Shown here: positions 54,730 to 63,783 of the stretch, in pieces
How the letters are laid out: each line of letters opens with the position of its first letter
Position numbering within the stretch: position 1 is the stretch's first letter
Source of the DNA: an uncultured bacterium
GTDB taxonomy: Bacteria > Bacillota > Clostridia > Peptostreptococcales > Anaerovoracaceae
Length of the DNA: 64,000 nt
Direction of reading: 5' to 3'
Assembly: GCA_905214225.1 (NCBI GenBank)
Contig: CAJMLL010000005.1
Span: forward strand, 1 to 64,000
Position numbers and translations under genes: made by a program
The notes under the pieces: generated by a model
The model's database searches: none
What the model saw: the letters and a program-made list of their open reading frames with translations, nothing else
What the model was told of the DNA's origin: nothing

Positions 54730-57700
54730 CTACTTGGAAGCCTTTGCAGTCAGCTCTTCATAACGAGCCTTTGCGTCAGCCTCAGCCTTGTCAAACAGCT
54801 TCTCTGCTCTCTCCGGGAACTTCAGAGTCAGGGAGTTGTAACGAACCTCTCCCATGATGAAGTCTCTGTAGCTCTCTGTCGGAGCCTTGGAATCAACTGT
54901 CAGGCCGTTCTTTCCTTCTGCAACCAGTTCAGGGTTGAATCTGAGCAGATCCCAGTAACCGGACTTAACAGCTGCCTTAGCCTCTTCCTGAGCCTTAGCC
55001 ATTCCTCTCTTGATACCATGGTTGATGCATGGGGAGTAAGCAATGATCAGGGAAGGACCATCGTAAGCTTCAGCTTCCTTGATAGCCTTTACTGTCTGAT
55101 TCATGTCAGCACCCATAGCAATCTGTGCTACATAAACGTAGCCATACTGCATCATGATCTGAGCCATGTCCTTCTTCTTAACTGCCTTACCAGCAGCAGC
55201 GAACTGTGCAACAGCTCCCATTGGTGTGGACTTGGAGGACTGTCCGCCTGTGTTGGAGTAAACCTCAGTATCGAATACGAAGATGTTTACGTTCTTGCCG
55301 GAAGCGAGGACGTGGTCAACTCCGCCGTAACCGATATCATAGGACCAGCCGTCTCCGCCGAAGATCCACATGGACGGCTTTCTCAGCATGTCTGCGTTGT
55401 CAACGATGAACTTGGCATCCGGATCGTCGAGCTTAGCGCAGTCAGCAGCAAATGCCTCGCCAGTTGCCTTGGAAGCATCTCCGTCGTTGAATGTGTCGAG
55501 CCAAGCCTTAGCAGAAGGAACCTTGTCAGCCAGTCTCTCAGCAGCGTGCTTGCACTCTGTTCTTCTAGCCTCAACAGCTACTTCCATACCAAATCCGAAC
55601 TCAGCGTTATCCTCGAACAGGGAGTTGCCCCATGCAGGACCGTGACCCTCTTCATTTACTGTGTACGGTGTGGACGGTGCAGAGTTACCCCAAATGGAGG
55701 AGCATCCTGTAGCGTTTGCAATGTACATTCTGTCTCCGAACAGCTGTGTGATCAGCTTAGCATATGGAGACTCTCCGCATCCCGGGCAAGCTCCGGAGAA
55801 CTCGAGGAGCGGCTGCTCGAACTGGGAACCCTTTACAGAGTACTTGTTGAACGGCAGATCCTTCTTGGATACGTTCTTGAATGCATAGTCGAACTTCTTC
55901 TGGTTGTTTGCAACGACTTCATCGTCAGCCTGAGTCATTGTCAGAGCCTTAGCCGGGCAAACCTGAGCGCAGGATCCGCATCCTGTGCAGTCCAGAGCGG
56001 AAATTGCGATTGTGAACTGCAGGTCGTCAACGCCCTTGCCGTTCAGCTTCTTGGCATCTCCGTTCAGAGGCTCAGCTTCCTTAGCTGTCAGTGCGAACGG
56101 TCTGATTACACCGTGCGGGCAGACGAAGGAGCACTGGTTGCACTCGATACATTTAGCAACATCCCAAACCGGAACATCAGCAGCGATTCCACGCTTCTCA
56201 TAAGCAGCTGTACCAGCCGGCTCAGATCCGTCCTGAGTATCCATGAATGCGGATACCGGAATGCTGTCTCCGTCCATAGCACCCATCGGAGCGACGATGT
56301 CGTTCAGGAATGCTGTCATCTTATCATCACGTCCAACAAGCTTAGCCGGAGCCGGATCATCCTTAGCGTCAGCCCAGGAAGCCGGAACCTCAACCTTATG
56401 AACGTTCTTGATTCCTTCTTCAACTGCTGCGCAGTTCATGTTAACGATCTTCTCACCCTTACGTCCGTAAGTCTTCTTGATCGCGTCCTTCATGAACTTC
56501 TCTGCATCGTCGATCGGAATAATGTTAGCGATCTTGAAGAATGCAGCCTGCAGTACAGAGTTTGTTCTTCTTGCGCCCAGACCAACCTTCTTAGCGATGT
56601 CTACAGCGTCGCATGTGTAGAAGTTGATGTTGTGCTGAGCCAGATATCTCTTAACCTTTCCTGGCAGGTGCTCTTCCAGCTCCTGATCATTCCATACGCA
56701 GTTCAGCAGGAAGGAACCACCGTCAACGACATCCTCAACCATGTTGTACTTTGTGAGGTATGCACTGTTATGACATGCTACGAAGTCAGCCTGCTTTACA
56801 TAGTATGTGGACTTGATCGGCTTGTCTCCGAAACGCAGGTGGGAAATTGTAACACCACCGGACTTCTTGGAGTCATACTGGAAGTAAGCCTGTACCTTCT
56901 TATCTGTGTGGTCTCCGATGATCTTTACGGAGTTCTTGTTAGCTCCTACAGTACCATCAGAACCAAGTCCCCAGAACTTACATGCAACTGTTCCTTCCGG
57001 AGCTGTGTTTGGATAGTGGCTCGGTGTGAGGGACAGATGTGTAACATCATCGTTGATGGACAGTGTGAACTCTTTCTTCGGCTCAGCAGCTGCCATGTTC
57101 TCGTAAACAGCAAGGATGTCTCCCGGCTGAACGTCCTTGGAACCAAGTCCGTAACGGCCTCTTGTGATCTCGCAGTTTGCAAACTCTGTTCCGTTCAGAG
57201 CAGCTACGACATCCAGGTACAGCGGCTCACCGACTGTTCCAGGCTCTTTTGTTCTGTCGAGAACAGCGATCTTCTTAACGCTCTTCGGCATAACTGCTGT
57301 CAGATACTTAGCGGAGAACGGTCTGTACAGATGAACCTCAACGATACCAACCTTCTCGCCCTTAGCCAGCATATGGTCGATCAGCTCTTCAGCAGCTTCA
57401 CATACGGAACCCATAGCTACGATAACGCGGTCAGCATCCGGAGCACCATAGTAGTTGAACGGCTTGTAGTCTGTGCCGATCTTCTCATTGATCATCTCCA
57501 TGTACTTGTTGAAGATGTCCGGTGTCTCGTTGTAGCTTGTGTTAGCTGCCTCACTGTGCTGGAAGAATGCTTCCGGCTGCTCAGCAGATCCGATTGTGTG
57601 CGGATGGTTAGGATTCAAAGCGTGATCCTTGAATGCCTTAACTGCATCCCAGTTAACCATGTCTTTCAGAGTGTCATAGTCCCAAACATGAATCTTCTGA

Positions 57701-58263
57701 TACTCATGAGATGTTCTGAATCCATCGAAGAAATGCAGGGTTGGCAGATGTCCGTCAATTGTTGCCAGATGAGCAACTGCAGCCAGGTCCATTACCTGCT
57801 GAACACTGTTGGATGCCAGCATAGCGAATCCTGTCTGACGTGTTGCCATAACGTCGGAATGATCTCCGAAAATAGAAAGCGCGTGAGTAGATACGGCTCT
57901 TGCAGCTACGTGGAATACTGCAGGAACCTGCTCAGCAGCGATCTTGAACATGTTCGGAACCATCAGCAGCAGTCCCTGAGATGCAGTGAATGTTGTGGTG
58001 TAAGCACCAGCAGACATAGCACCGTGTACAGCACCTGCAGCTCCGGCCTCGGATTCCATCTCTACGATGTTTACCGGCTCACCGAAAATGTTCTTTCTTC
58101 CCTGAGCTCCCCAGTTATCCATGTTCTCAGCCATTGGTGAGGACGGTGTGATTGGGTAGATGGCAGCGACTTCTGAGAACGCAAATGCTACATGAGCGGC
58201 AGCAGCGTTACCATCCATTGTCTTCAGCTGTCTGTTATCAGCTGATACATGCTTGTTGTCCAT
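54730..58263 (-). CDS. nifJ: Pyruvate:ferredoxin oxidoreductase, single-chain
   Basis: A 1,177-residue enzyme that converts pyruvate and CoA to acetyl-CoA, CO2 and reduced ferredoxin. All fused domains are present: the pyrimidine domain at the N-terminus (YPITPSSPMAENMD), transketolase C-like domain, the gamma domain (about 420-610, GLGSDGTVGANKNSVKIIG), a two-cluster ferredoxin domain (CIECNQCSFVCPHG, CTGCGSCAQVCP, about 690-770) and the TPP domain (CPGCGESPYAKLITQLFG, ATGCSSIWG, GGDGWSYDIGYGG). AAAGGAG precedes the ATG. Codons look strongly biased, consistent with high expression. It is a single-gene unit with a near-consensus promoter flanked by twin 16-bp repeats. Confidence 0.97.
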   Translation of the reverse strand: MDNKHVSADNRQLKTMDGNAAAAHVAFAFSEVAAIYPITPSSPMAENMDNWGAQGRKNIFGEPVNIVEMESEAGAAGAVHGAMSAGAYTTTFTASQGLLLMVPNMFKIAAEQVPAVFHVAARAVSTHALSIFGDHSDVMATRQTGFAMLASNSVQQVMDLAAVAHLATIDGHLPTLHFFDGFRTSHEYQKIHVWDYDTLKDMVNWDAVKAFKDHALNPNHPHTIGSAEQPEAFFQHSEAANTSYNETPDIFNKYMEMINEKIGTDYKPFNYYGAPDADRVIVAMGSVCEAAEELIDHMLAKGEKVGIVEVHLYRPFSAKYLTAVMPKSVKKIAVLDRTKEPGTVGEPLYLDVVAALNGTEFANCEITRGRYGLGSKDVQPGDILAVYENMAAAEPKKEFTLSINDDVTHLSLTPSHYPNTAPEGTVACKFWGLGSDGTVGANKNSVKIIGDHTDKKVQAYFQYDSKKSGGVTISHLRFGDKPIKSTYYVKQADFVACHNSAYLTKYNMVEDVVDGGSFLLNCVWNDQELEEHLPGKVKRYLAQHNINFYTCDAVDIAKKVGLGARRTNSVLQAAFFKIANIIPIDDAEKFMKDAIKKTYGRKGEKIVNMNCAAVEEGIKNVHKVEVPASWADAKDDPAPAKLVGRDDKMTAFLNDIVAPMGAMDGDSIPVSAFMDTQDGSEPAGTAAYEKRGIAADVPVWDVAKCIECNQCSFVCPHGVIRPFALTAKEAEPLNGDAKKLNGKGVDDLQFTIAISALDCTGCGSCAQVCPAKALTMTQADDEVVANNQKKFDYAFKNVSKKDLPFNKYSVKGSQFEQPLLEFSGACPGCGESPYAKLITQLFGDRMYIANATGCSSIWGNSAPSTPYTVNEEGHGPAWGNSLFEDNAEFGFGMEVAVEARRTECKHAAERLADKVPSAKAWLDTFNDGDASKATGEAFAADCAKLDDPDAKFIVDNADMLRKPSMWIFGGDGWSYDIGYGGVDHVLASGKNVNIFVFDTEVYSNTGGQSSKSTPMGAVAQFAAAGKAVKKKDMAQIMMQYGYVYVAQIAMGADMNQTVKAIKEAEAYDGPSLIIAYSPCINHGIKRGMAKAQEEAKAAVKSGYWDLLRFNPELVAEGKNGLTVDSKAPTESYRDFIMGEVRYNSLTLKFPERAEKLFDKAEADAKARYEELTAKASK

Positions 58264-58384
58264 AAAAGCACTCCTTTCAAATTATCACAAATCCACCGAG
58301 ACGCGAATGCATGGCAAGACACAGCAATAACCAAAGATTCCTCCTGTGAGGAGGTCTCTCTGACCGCCATGATTCACCCCGATA
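58264..58384 (-). other. PFOR leader with GGAGG hairpin
   Basis: The transcript leader of about 140 nt contains CCTCCT-cac-AGGAGG (about 58342-58356 on the forward strand), a hairpin that would hide a second strong ribosome-binding-like sequence. A TTG after it opens a short frame running into PFOR. A leader peptide is possible but unproven. Confidence 0.3.
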
Positions 58385-58400
58385 GGATTTTGTATACCCA
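58385..58400. repeat. 16-bp repeat copy 1, at the PFOR transcription start
   Basis: GGATTTTGTATACCCA, identical to the copy at 58457. It covers about +1 to +16 of the predicted PFOR transcript. The GTATAC core resembles GntR-family sites. Confidence 0.7.
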
Positions 58401-58407
58401 TAACTTG

Positions 58408-58436
58408 ATTCTACTCTTAACCATTCTTAAAGTCAA
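58408..58436 (-). promoter_or_regulatory. PFOR promoter
   Basis: TTGACT, 17-bp spacer, TAGAAT on the minus strand; predicted start near 58401. A near-consensus housekeeping promoter. Confidence 0.8.
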
Positions 58437-58456
58437 CAATTTGACAGGCGTTTTCT

Positions 58457-58472
58457 GGATTTTGTATACCCA
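58457..58472. repeat. 16-bp repeat copy 2, upstream of the PFOR promoter
   Basis: GGATTTTGTATACCCA, exact direct copy of 58385-58400, starting 72 bp away (about seven helical turns) on the other side of the promoter. A looser inverted match TGGGTATGAAAATAGC occurs near 58676. Confidence 0.7.
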
Positions 58473-58792
58473 ACTCTGTTCATTTTTGAATACATTCAGC
58501 CGACAAGCCTTTCTACCTTTACTTTATTCCGCTTCTTTTCTTTACATCTATTTTTATTCGTCCTGTATCATTTCTATGCACATTTTGCCGGGTGCCCACA
58601 TATTTTCAGCTTCATCGGGCCTCTTGCTTGTCCCTTTTGACAAAAGAAAACTGGCATGTGTAATAACCCTTTAATTGGGTATGAAAATAGCATAGTTCAT
58701 AAAAGCATTCAGACACAGCAATAATAAAATTGACAAAAACAATAAAACTATATGGCGATTTATAGATTCAGTATATCGGACGGGAGGTCCGC
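58473..58792. other. Intergenic region between PFOR and nfo
   Basis: About 320 bp with no credible gene. Besides the inverted half-match to the 16-bp repeat near 58676, there is TTGACA at about 58731 but no well-spaced -10 box, so the nfo promoter is not clear. Confidence 0.4.
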
Positions 58793-59704
58793 ATGATTTA
58801 TATCGGAAATCATTTATCTTCCTCTTCAGGATTCGCGGCGATGGGACGCCATGCCGACCGGCTTGACGCCAGCAGCTTCGCGTTTTTCACCCGCAATCCA
58901 CGGGGCGGAAAGGCAAAAGCCATCGACCGTGATGACGCGGAAGCCCTGCGGAAACATAACCGGGAGCATAACTTCGGTCCCCTTGTCGCCCACGCCTCTT
59001 ATACGATGAATCTCTGCAGCGGAAAGGAAAATGTCCGCACATTCGCACAGACCTGCCTGGCAGACGACCTCCGCCGGATGGAATATCTTCCGGGGAACTT
59101 CTACAATTTTCATCCGGGCAGTCACGTCGGTCAGGGCGCAGAAACCGGCATCCGCATGATTGCAGAAGGCCTTGACCACGCTATCGATGAGGCCCTGTCC
59201 GGCTCACTTCCCGAGCCAAAACGCGCAGGAGAAGTGTTTACACCCCTGCCTTTGGAAATGGAAGCAGAAGAAGGTCTCCATACCGCCATTCTTCTGGAAA
59301 CCATGGCCGGAAAAGGCAGTGAAGTCGGACGTACATTTGAAGAACTGAAAGCAATCATCGATGCAAGCCGCTATGGAGATAAACTGGGCGTTTGCTTCGA
59401 TACCTGCCACGTATGGGATGCCGGCTACGACATTGCCGGAGATCTGGACGGCGTGCTGGATGAATTCGACCGGATTCTCGGCCTCAGCCGTTTGAAAGCC
59501 GTCCATTTTAATGAAAGCATGAACGACCGCGGCTCCCATAAAGACCGCCATGCGCGGCTGAAAGAAGGCCATATCGGCCTGGATGCCATGAAACGCATCG
59601 TTCAGCATCCGGTTTTTCAGGATAAGCCATTTATTCTGGAGACCCCGAATGAAGATGCAGGGTATAAAGAAGAGATTGCGCTGGTCCAATCTTGGATGGA
59701 ATAA
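58793..59704 (+). CDS. nfo: Endonuclease IV
   Basis: A 303-residue AP endonuclease that cuts DNA 5' of abasic sites in base excision repair. The zinc-site motifs are FHPGSHVGQG, LLETMAGKGSEVG, CFDTCHVWDAGYD, VHFNESMNDRGSHKDRH, EGHIGLDAM and ILETPNED. The protein is about 20 residues longer than usual because of an insert at about 136-164 (LSGSLPEPKRAGEVF onward) just before the catalytic LLETMAGKG strand. GGGAGG precedes the ATG. Confidence 0.93.
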   Translation: MIYIGNHLSSSSGFAAMGRHADRLDASSFAFFTRNPRGGKAKAIDRDDAEALRKHNREHNFGPLVAHASYTMNLCSGKENVRTFAQTCLADDLRRMEYLPGNFYNFHPGSHVGQGAETGIRMIAEGLDHAIDEALSGSLPEPKRAGEVFTPLPLEMEAEEGLHTAILLETMAGKGSEVGRTFEELKAIIDASRYGDKLGVCFDTCHVWDAGYDIAGDLDGVLDEFDRILGLSRLKAVHFNESMNDRGSHKDRHARLKEGHIGLDAMKRIVQHPVFQDKPFILETPNEDAGYKEEIALVQSWME

Positions 59705-59751
59705 AAAAAATAAACGGAGCTGCTGCACGAAGCGAACAGTTCCGTCTACGT

Positions 59752-59828
59752 TGGTGCGTCACGGGAGACTCGAACTCCCAACCTTTTGATTCGTAGTCAA
59801 ACACTCTATCCAATTGAGCTAGTGGCGC
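59752..59828 (-). tRNA. tRNA-Arg (anticodon ACG)
   Basis: A 77-nt cloverleaf on the minus strand: acceptor GCGCCAC/GTGACGC, D arm GCTC...GAGT, anticodon stem TTTGA/TCAAA around CTACGAA (anticodon ACG), T arm GGGAG-TTCGAGT-CTCCC, discriminator A and encoded CCA. A34 should be changed to inosine by TadA to read CGU/CGC/CGA. The fourth acceptor pair is a C-A mismatch. Confidence 0.95.
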
Positions 59829-59929
59829 AAGCGATTTCTTTATCGCACTTCCTTAGTATAAAGGATAACACCCGGATTGTCAAATATTTTTTCCCTTCTC
59901 GTAAAGTTTTCTTTTCTGACCATAGAAAG

Positions 59930-59972
59930 AGCCGGACGAATCCTGCTGTCACGAGCAGAAATCCATCCGGCT
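59930..59972 (-). terminator. Stem-loop after fbp
   Basis: GCCGGA and TCCGGC enclose an inner CTGCT/AGCAG stem; the minus strand then reads CTCTTTCT. Probably a terminator though the T-tract is weak. Confidence 0.5.
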
Positions 59973-59988
59973 TCCGGCAGTCTGCCGA

Positions 59989-61953
59989 TTATTTCATCGT
60001 GTAATCGTAATGCTCTTTCAGATTTCCTCTGCGGTAGGCGTCAACCAGCTGCTTCAGATCTTCAATGTTCTGTACCAGATCAGCGCCCTGGTCCGTGTCC
60101 AGCACCATCATTCTGGACGGCAGCGTCTCTACAGTCTGCATAACCGGTGAATGGAACACCTGAGTTCCGTCCGGCTGCAGCGGGCTGTACGGCTTATGCT
60201 GCGCCAGCGCCATGAATCGGGAATTGAAAATGAATGTATATCCGGCAATTCCCGTCTGTTTCTGATAGGCCTTGGAAATTCCGCCGTCGATGACATACAG
60301 CAGTCCGCCGCCCTTGACCGGGCTTTCTCCGTCCTTGATTTTAACAGGAACATGTCCGTTCAGGATCTTGGAAGTCTTCGGGTCCAGGCCGAACTCACGC
60401 AAGATTCTCTCGCACGGCGCTTTCTGCTCGCGGAGGTGGTAATACGGACGCGTCGGCTCCTTATGAGACGTCTTGTCCGCGATAAACAGACGCTCGAAGG
60501 TGGTCATCTTTTCTTTGCCGAACAACGGAGAATCCTTTCCTTCCCACAGATACAGCATCAGGTCTCCAGGCCGTCCGCTTTCCTCGGACTCATCAGGGCT
60601 GAAGAACTCCAGACGGACCTGCTTGTCAAGATGATCGAATAATGCCTTGCCGCTGTAAGATTTTCCGTTAAAGGTGAGCGCGATGAAATTTCCCTTCTCG
60701 TCCATAGGAACGCAGCCATGATACAGCAGATTTCCGTTGCACTTGGTGTACAGCGCGCCGTGGCTGAACAGATAGCGGATGTGACGCTGCAGTTTAGTGG
60801 AGTTCAGAATGGATGCCTCCAGCGAGTTCATGACGAACCGTTCGTCATCCGTCAGCTCGTACGGGTTTTTCGGGTCGACCGTCGGCAGGTTTGTATCGCG
60901 CATCGGCCAGGCTTTTCCTTCTACCTTGACTGTTCCCTTGTCAAAATCTATTTTGTCAAGAAGAAGACGTTTATCCATCTCGTATTCCGGGTGGCGCTTG
61001 ATCAGCTGGCCCTCTGCCTTGAACTGGATGATGGAGATGGCCTTGTGCATCTTGGCTGCAAGTTTTTCATCAACCGGGTCATATTTATTTCTGTCAAGCA
61101 GATGCGGCTTGAAGGCCGTGCACGGGTCGTCTCCGTAGACTTTCTCGGCAAAGGTCGCCAGCGGACGCAGGTTGATTCCGTATCCGATTTCCAGCATATC
61201 AAAGTTGTTGTAGCTGATGTTCATTCTGAGAATGTTCGCGATGCAGGCCCAGTTTCCGGTTGCCGCGCCGATCCATACGATGTCGTGGTTTCCCCACTGG
61301 AAATCAACATCGTGATAATTCATCAGGAAATCGAGAATATAGTCCGGGTGCGCACCACGATCAAAAATATCACCGATGATATGGAGCTGGTCAACGGCCA
61401 GGCTGCTGATGGCATCAGCCAGTTCGATAATGAAGGTCTCTGCCAGTCCGCACTCGATGACAGAACTGATAATCTCGTTATAATAATGGGCCTTGTTCTC
61501 CTCATCATCTGCGTGGAGCAGCTCGTCCATCGCGTAGTCCAGGTACTTCGGCAGTCTGTGACGCACCTTGGAACGTGTATACTTTGTCGAAACGGAGCGG
61601 CAGATCGTGATCAGACGGTAAATGACGACCTTGCACCAGTCATCAAAGTCCTCCGGTGATTTTTTTCTTCTCTTGATTTCTGCTTCAGCATTGTAAATCA
61701 GAGAAGCAAGATCGTCACGGTCTTTCTCACTCAGAATTCCGGAATAATGCTCATCAATCTTCGCCTTGATTGTCCCGGATGCGCTCTTCAGCATATGAAT
61801 AAATGCCTCATGTTCACCGTGCAGATCGCTGAGACAGTATTCCGTTCCTTTCGGAAGCGCAAGAATCGCTCTCAAGTTGATAATTTCAGCCGATGCGGCC
61901 TGAATATTCGGATAATCCTTGGAAAGAAGCTCCAAAAATTTAATATCCGCCAT
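59989..61953 (-). CDS. fbp: Fructose-1,6-bisphosphatase, class III
   Basis: A 654-residue gluconeogenic phosphatase of the class found in Firmicutes, unrelated to FBPase I and related to metallophosphoesterases. The metal site is visible as YCLSDLHGEHEAF, HIIGDIFDRGAHPDYILD, FQWGNHDIVWIGAATG and, in the C-terminal half, ILNGHVPVK and YVIDGGISKAYQ. GGAGGG sets the start at MADIKFLELLSKDYP (61953); the longer reading has no site. It allows sugar phosphate synthesis from amino acid carbon, which suits the fermentative life suggested by the other genes. Confidence 0.95.
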   Translation of the reverse strand: MADIKFLELLSKDYPNIQAASAEIINLRAILALPKGTEYCLSDLHGEHEAFIHMLKSASGTIKAKIDEHYSGILSEKDRDDLASLIYNAEAEIKRRKKSPEDFDDWCKVVIYRLITICRSVSTKYTRSKVRHRLPKYLDYAMDELLHADDEENKAHYYNEIISSVIECGLAETFIIELADAISSLAVDQLHIIGDIFDRGAHPDYILDFLMNYHDVDFQWGNHDIVWIGAATGNWACIANILRMNISYNNFDMLEIGYGINLRPLATFAEKVYGDDPCTAFKPHLLDRNKYDPVDEKLAAKMHKAISIIQFKAEGQLIKRHPEYEMDKRLLLDKIDFDKGTVKVEGKAWPMRDTNLPTVDPKNPYELTDDERFVMNSLEASILNSTKLQRHIRYLFSHGALYTKCNGNLLYHGCVPMDEKGNFIALTFNGKSYSGKALFDHLDKQVRLEFFSPDESEESGRPGDLMLYLWEGKDSPLFGKEKMTTFERLFIADKTSHKEPTRPYYHLREQKAPCERILREFGLDPKTSKILNGHVPVKIKDGESPVKGGGLLYVIDGGISKAYQKQTGIAGYTFIFNSRFMALAQHKPYSPLQPDGTQVFHSPVMQTVETLPSRMMVLDTDQGADLVQNIEDLKQLVDAYRRGNLKEHYDYTMK

Positions 61954-62163
61954 AACACCCTCCATCCTTTCTTCAGCATCCACTGTTCTCTTCACAGCGC
62001 CCGCAGGACTGTATATTTCCCAGACGCTGCTGCACCCTGTTTCCGCGGTCAGGATCTGCAGTCTGAAAACCAGAAAGCAGACTCATTCCCGCTGCGGATT
62101 CCGCAGGGTATTGCCAGATATATCTTACATCAATCTGATTAAATTTACATCCATTTGACACAG

Positions 62164-62196
62164 AATCAGGCTTCAGCATTATGCTGAAGCCTGATT
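62164..62196 (-). terminator. Stem-loop after murA
   Basis: AATCAGGCTTCAGCAT and its near-perfect complement ATGCTGAAGCCTGATT form a 16-bp stem 13 bp past the murA stop. No T-tract follows on the minus strand, so it may stabilise the 3' end rather than terminate. Confidence 0.5.
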
Positions 62197-62208
62197 TACT
62201 TTTCTTTA

Positions 62209-63474
62209 TCAGTCGTCGATTTTCAGGATATTTGCACCCAGTCCTCTGAACTTCTCGATGAAATGCGCGTATCCTCTTTCAATATGATAAATCTCGGAAA
62301 TCTCTGTTGTGCCTTCCGCGACAAGGCCCGCGATGGCGAGCGCAGCTCCGGCACGAAGGTCGGTAGCAATGACCTGTGCTCCTTCCAGCTTTTTTGCTCC
62401 CTGGATTTTTGCACGGTTTCCGTCGATCTTGATATTCGCGCCCATACGGTTCAGCTCTGCAACATGCATGAAGCGGTTCTCAAAAACCGTTTCTATGACC
62501 GTGCTGGATCCCTTTACCGTAGTCAGGAAAGCCATGAACGGGGACTGAATGTCCGTCGGGAATCCAGGGTAAGGCAGTGTCTTGATATCCGTAGAAGTCA
62601 GTTCCCTGCGGTCTCCGGCAACGAACATGCCGTCATCACCGATTTCCACATCGACACCGCATTCTCTCAGCTTTGCGGTAATCGGTCGGATATGATCCGG
62701 TACCACGTTGTGAACCAGAACTTCTCCTCTGGTAATTGCAGCGGCAAGCATATATGTACCTGCCTCAATACGGTCCGGAATAACGGTATGTGATGCTCCG
62801 TGAAGCTTCTCCACACCCTCGATCTTGATCTGATCCGTTCCAGCGCCCTTGACCCTTGCGCCCATCTTATTCAGGAAGTTGGCAAGGTCGACGATCTCCG
62901 GCTCTTCTGCAGCATTGATAATATACGTGCTGCCTTTTGCCAGAACAGCTGCCATCATGATGTTTTCCGTTGCTCCGACGCTCGGGAAATCCAGATAAAT
63001 GCTGTTTCCGATCAGGCCGCCGGCAGGTGCCGTTGTCTCTACGTAATTATCCTTCAGAACAACTTCCGCGCCCAGAGCCTTGAATCCCTTCAGGTGCAGG
63101 TCAATCGGACGTGCCCCGATCGTACATCCGCCCGGAAGATGAACTCTTGCTTTTCCGGTTCTGGCCAGAAGCGGCCCCATAACCAGGAAAGATGCTCTCA
63201 TTTTGCGGACCAGTTCATAGTTTGCGATATAGTTATTCAGTCCGGACGCGTCAATTTCCAGCACATTTTTATCGATCTCAGATAACCGGAGTCCGAGAGA
63301 TGACAGGATTTCTTTCATAACCCGGACATCTCTGAGTTCCGGAACGTCTGAAATCGTGCAGACATCCTCCGGAAGAATTGCAGCCGCCATTAACGGCAGA
63401 ACTGCGTTTTTTGCACCGCTGATATTCACTTCTCCATGCAGCGGGTCACTTTTCTGTACCAAGAATTTAGCCAA
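62209..63474 (-). CDS. murA: UDP-N-acetylglucosamine 1-carboxyvinyltransferase
   Basis: A 421-residue EPSP-synthase-fold enzyme for the first committed step of peptidoglycan synthesis, transferring enolpyruvate from PEP to UDP-GlcNAc. Seen are LHGEVNISGAKNAVLPLMAA with the catalytic Lys22, the loop PGGCTIGARPIDLHLKG with the fosfomycin-target Cys, and YPGFPTDIQSPFMAFL. The start is TTG after GGTGGAG. Firmicutes often have two paralogues; which one this is cannot be told from the window. Confidence 0.95.
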   Translation of the reverse strand: MAKFLVQKSDPLHGEVNISGAKNAVLPLMAAAILPEDVCTISDVPELRDVRVMKEILSSLGLRLSEIDKNVLEIDASGLNNYIANYELVRKMRASFLVMGPLLARTGKARVHLPGGCTIGARPIDLHLKGFKALGAEVVLKDNYVETTAPAGGLIGNSIYLDFPSVGATENIMMAAVLAKGSTYIINAAEEPEIVDLANFLNKMGARVKGAGTDQIKIEGVEKLHGASHTVIPDRIEAGTYMLAAAITRGEVLVHNVVPDHIRPITAKLRECGVDVEIGDDGMFVAGDRRELTSTDIKTLPYPGFPTDIQSPFMAFLTTVKGSSTVIETVFENRFMHVAELNRMGANIKIDGNRAKIQGAKKLEGAQVIATDLRAGAALAIAGLVAEGTTEISEIYHIERGYAHFIEKFRGLGANILKIDD

Positions 63475-63499
63475 TTTACGTCTCCACCTTTATTATCCG

Positions 63500-63742
63500 C
63501 TACAGCTGCTTCAGTTCTTCAATACATTTTTCGCATACACATTTTCCATGCACTGTGCGGATATTATTCACTTCACCGCAGAAAATGCAGGTCGGCTCAT
63601 ATTTCTTGAGCATGATGTACTGCCCATCCACGAATATTTCCAGCGAATCATTGGTCTGAATTCCGAGATTCCTTCTGAGTTCTACTGGGATGACCACTCT
63701 GCCCAATGCATCTACCGGCCTGACGATTCCTGTTGCTTTCAT
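63500..63742 (-). CDS. AbrB/SpoVT-type transition-state regulator
   Basis: An 80-residue DNA-binding protein with the AbrB swapped-hairpin domain (GIVRPVDALGRVVIPVELRRNLGI, DSLEIFVDGQYIMLKKY) and a C-terminal four-cysteine region (CIFCGEVNN...GKCVCEKC) typical of clostridial AbrB and probably binding zinc. GAGGAG precedes the ATG. AbrB proteins repress post-exponential genes; targets are not evident here. It is 25 bp upstream of murA on the same strand. Confidence 0.9.
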   Translation of the reverse strand: MKATGIVRPVDALGRVVIPVELRRNLGIQTNDSLEIFVDGQYIMLKKYEPTCIFCGEVNNIRTVHGKCVCEKCIEELKQL

Positions 63743-63783
63743 TCTACTCTACTCCTCAACTGTTACGAACCTCTCCGTTCGCT

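Noticed and set aside
55018..58140. 1,040-residue plus-strand ORF
   Set aside because: It is the antisense of PFOR. Strong codon bias in PFOR keeps the opposite frame open; the product is Ser/Cys/Leu-rich with no domain.
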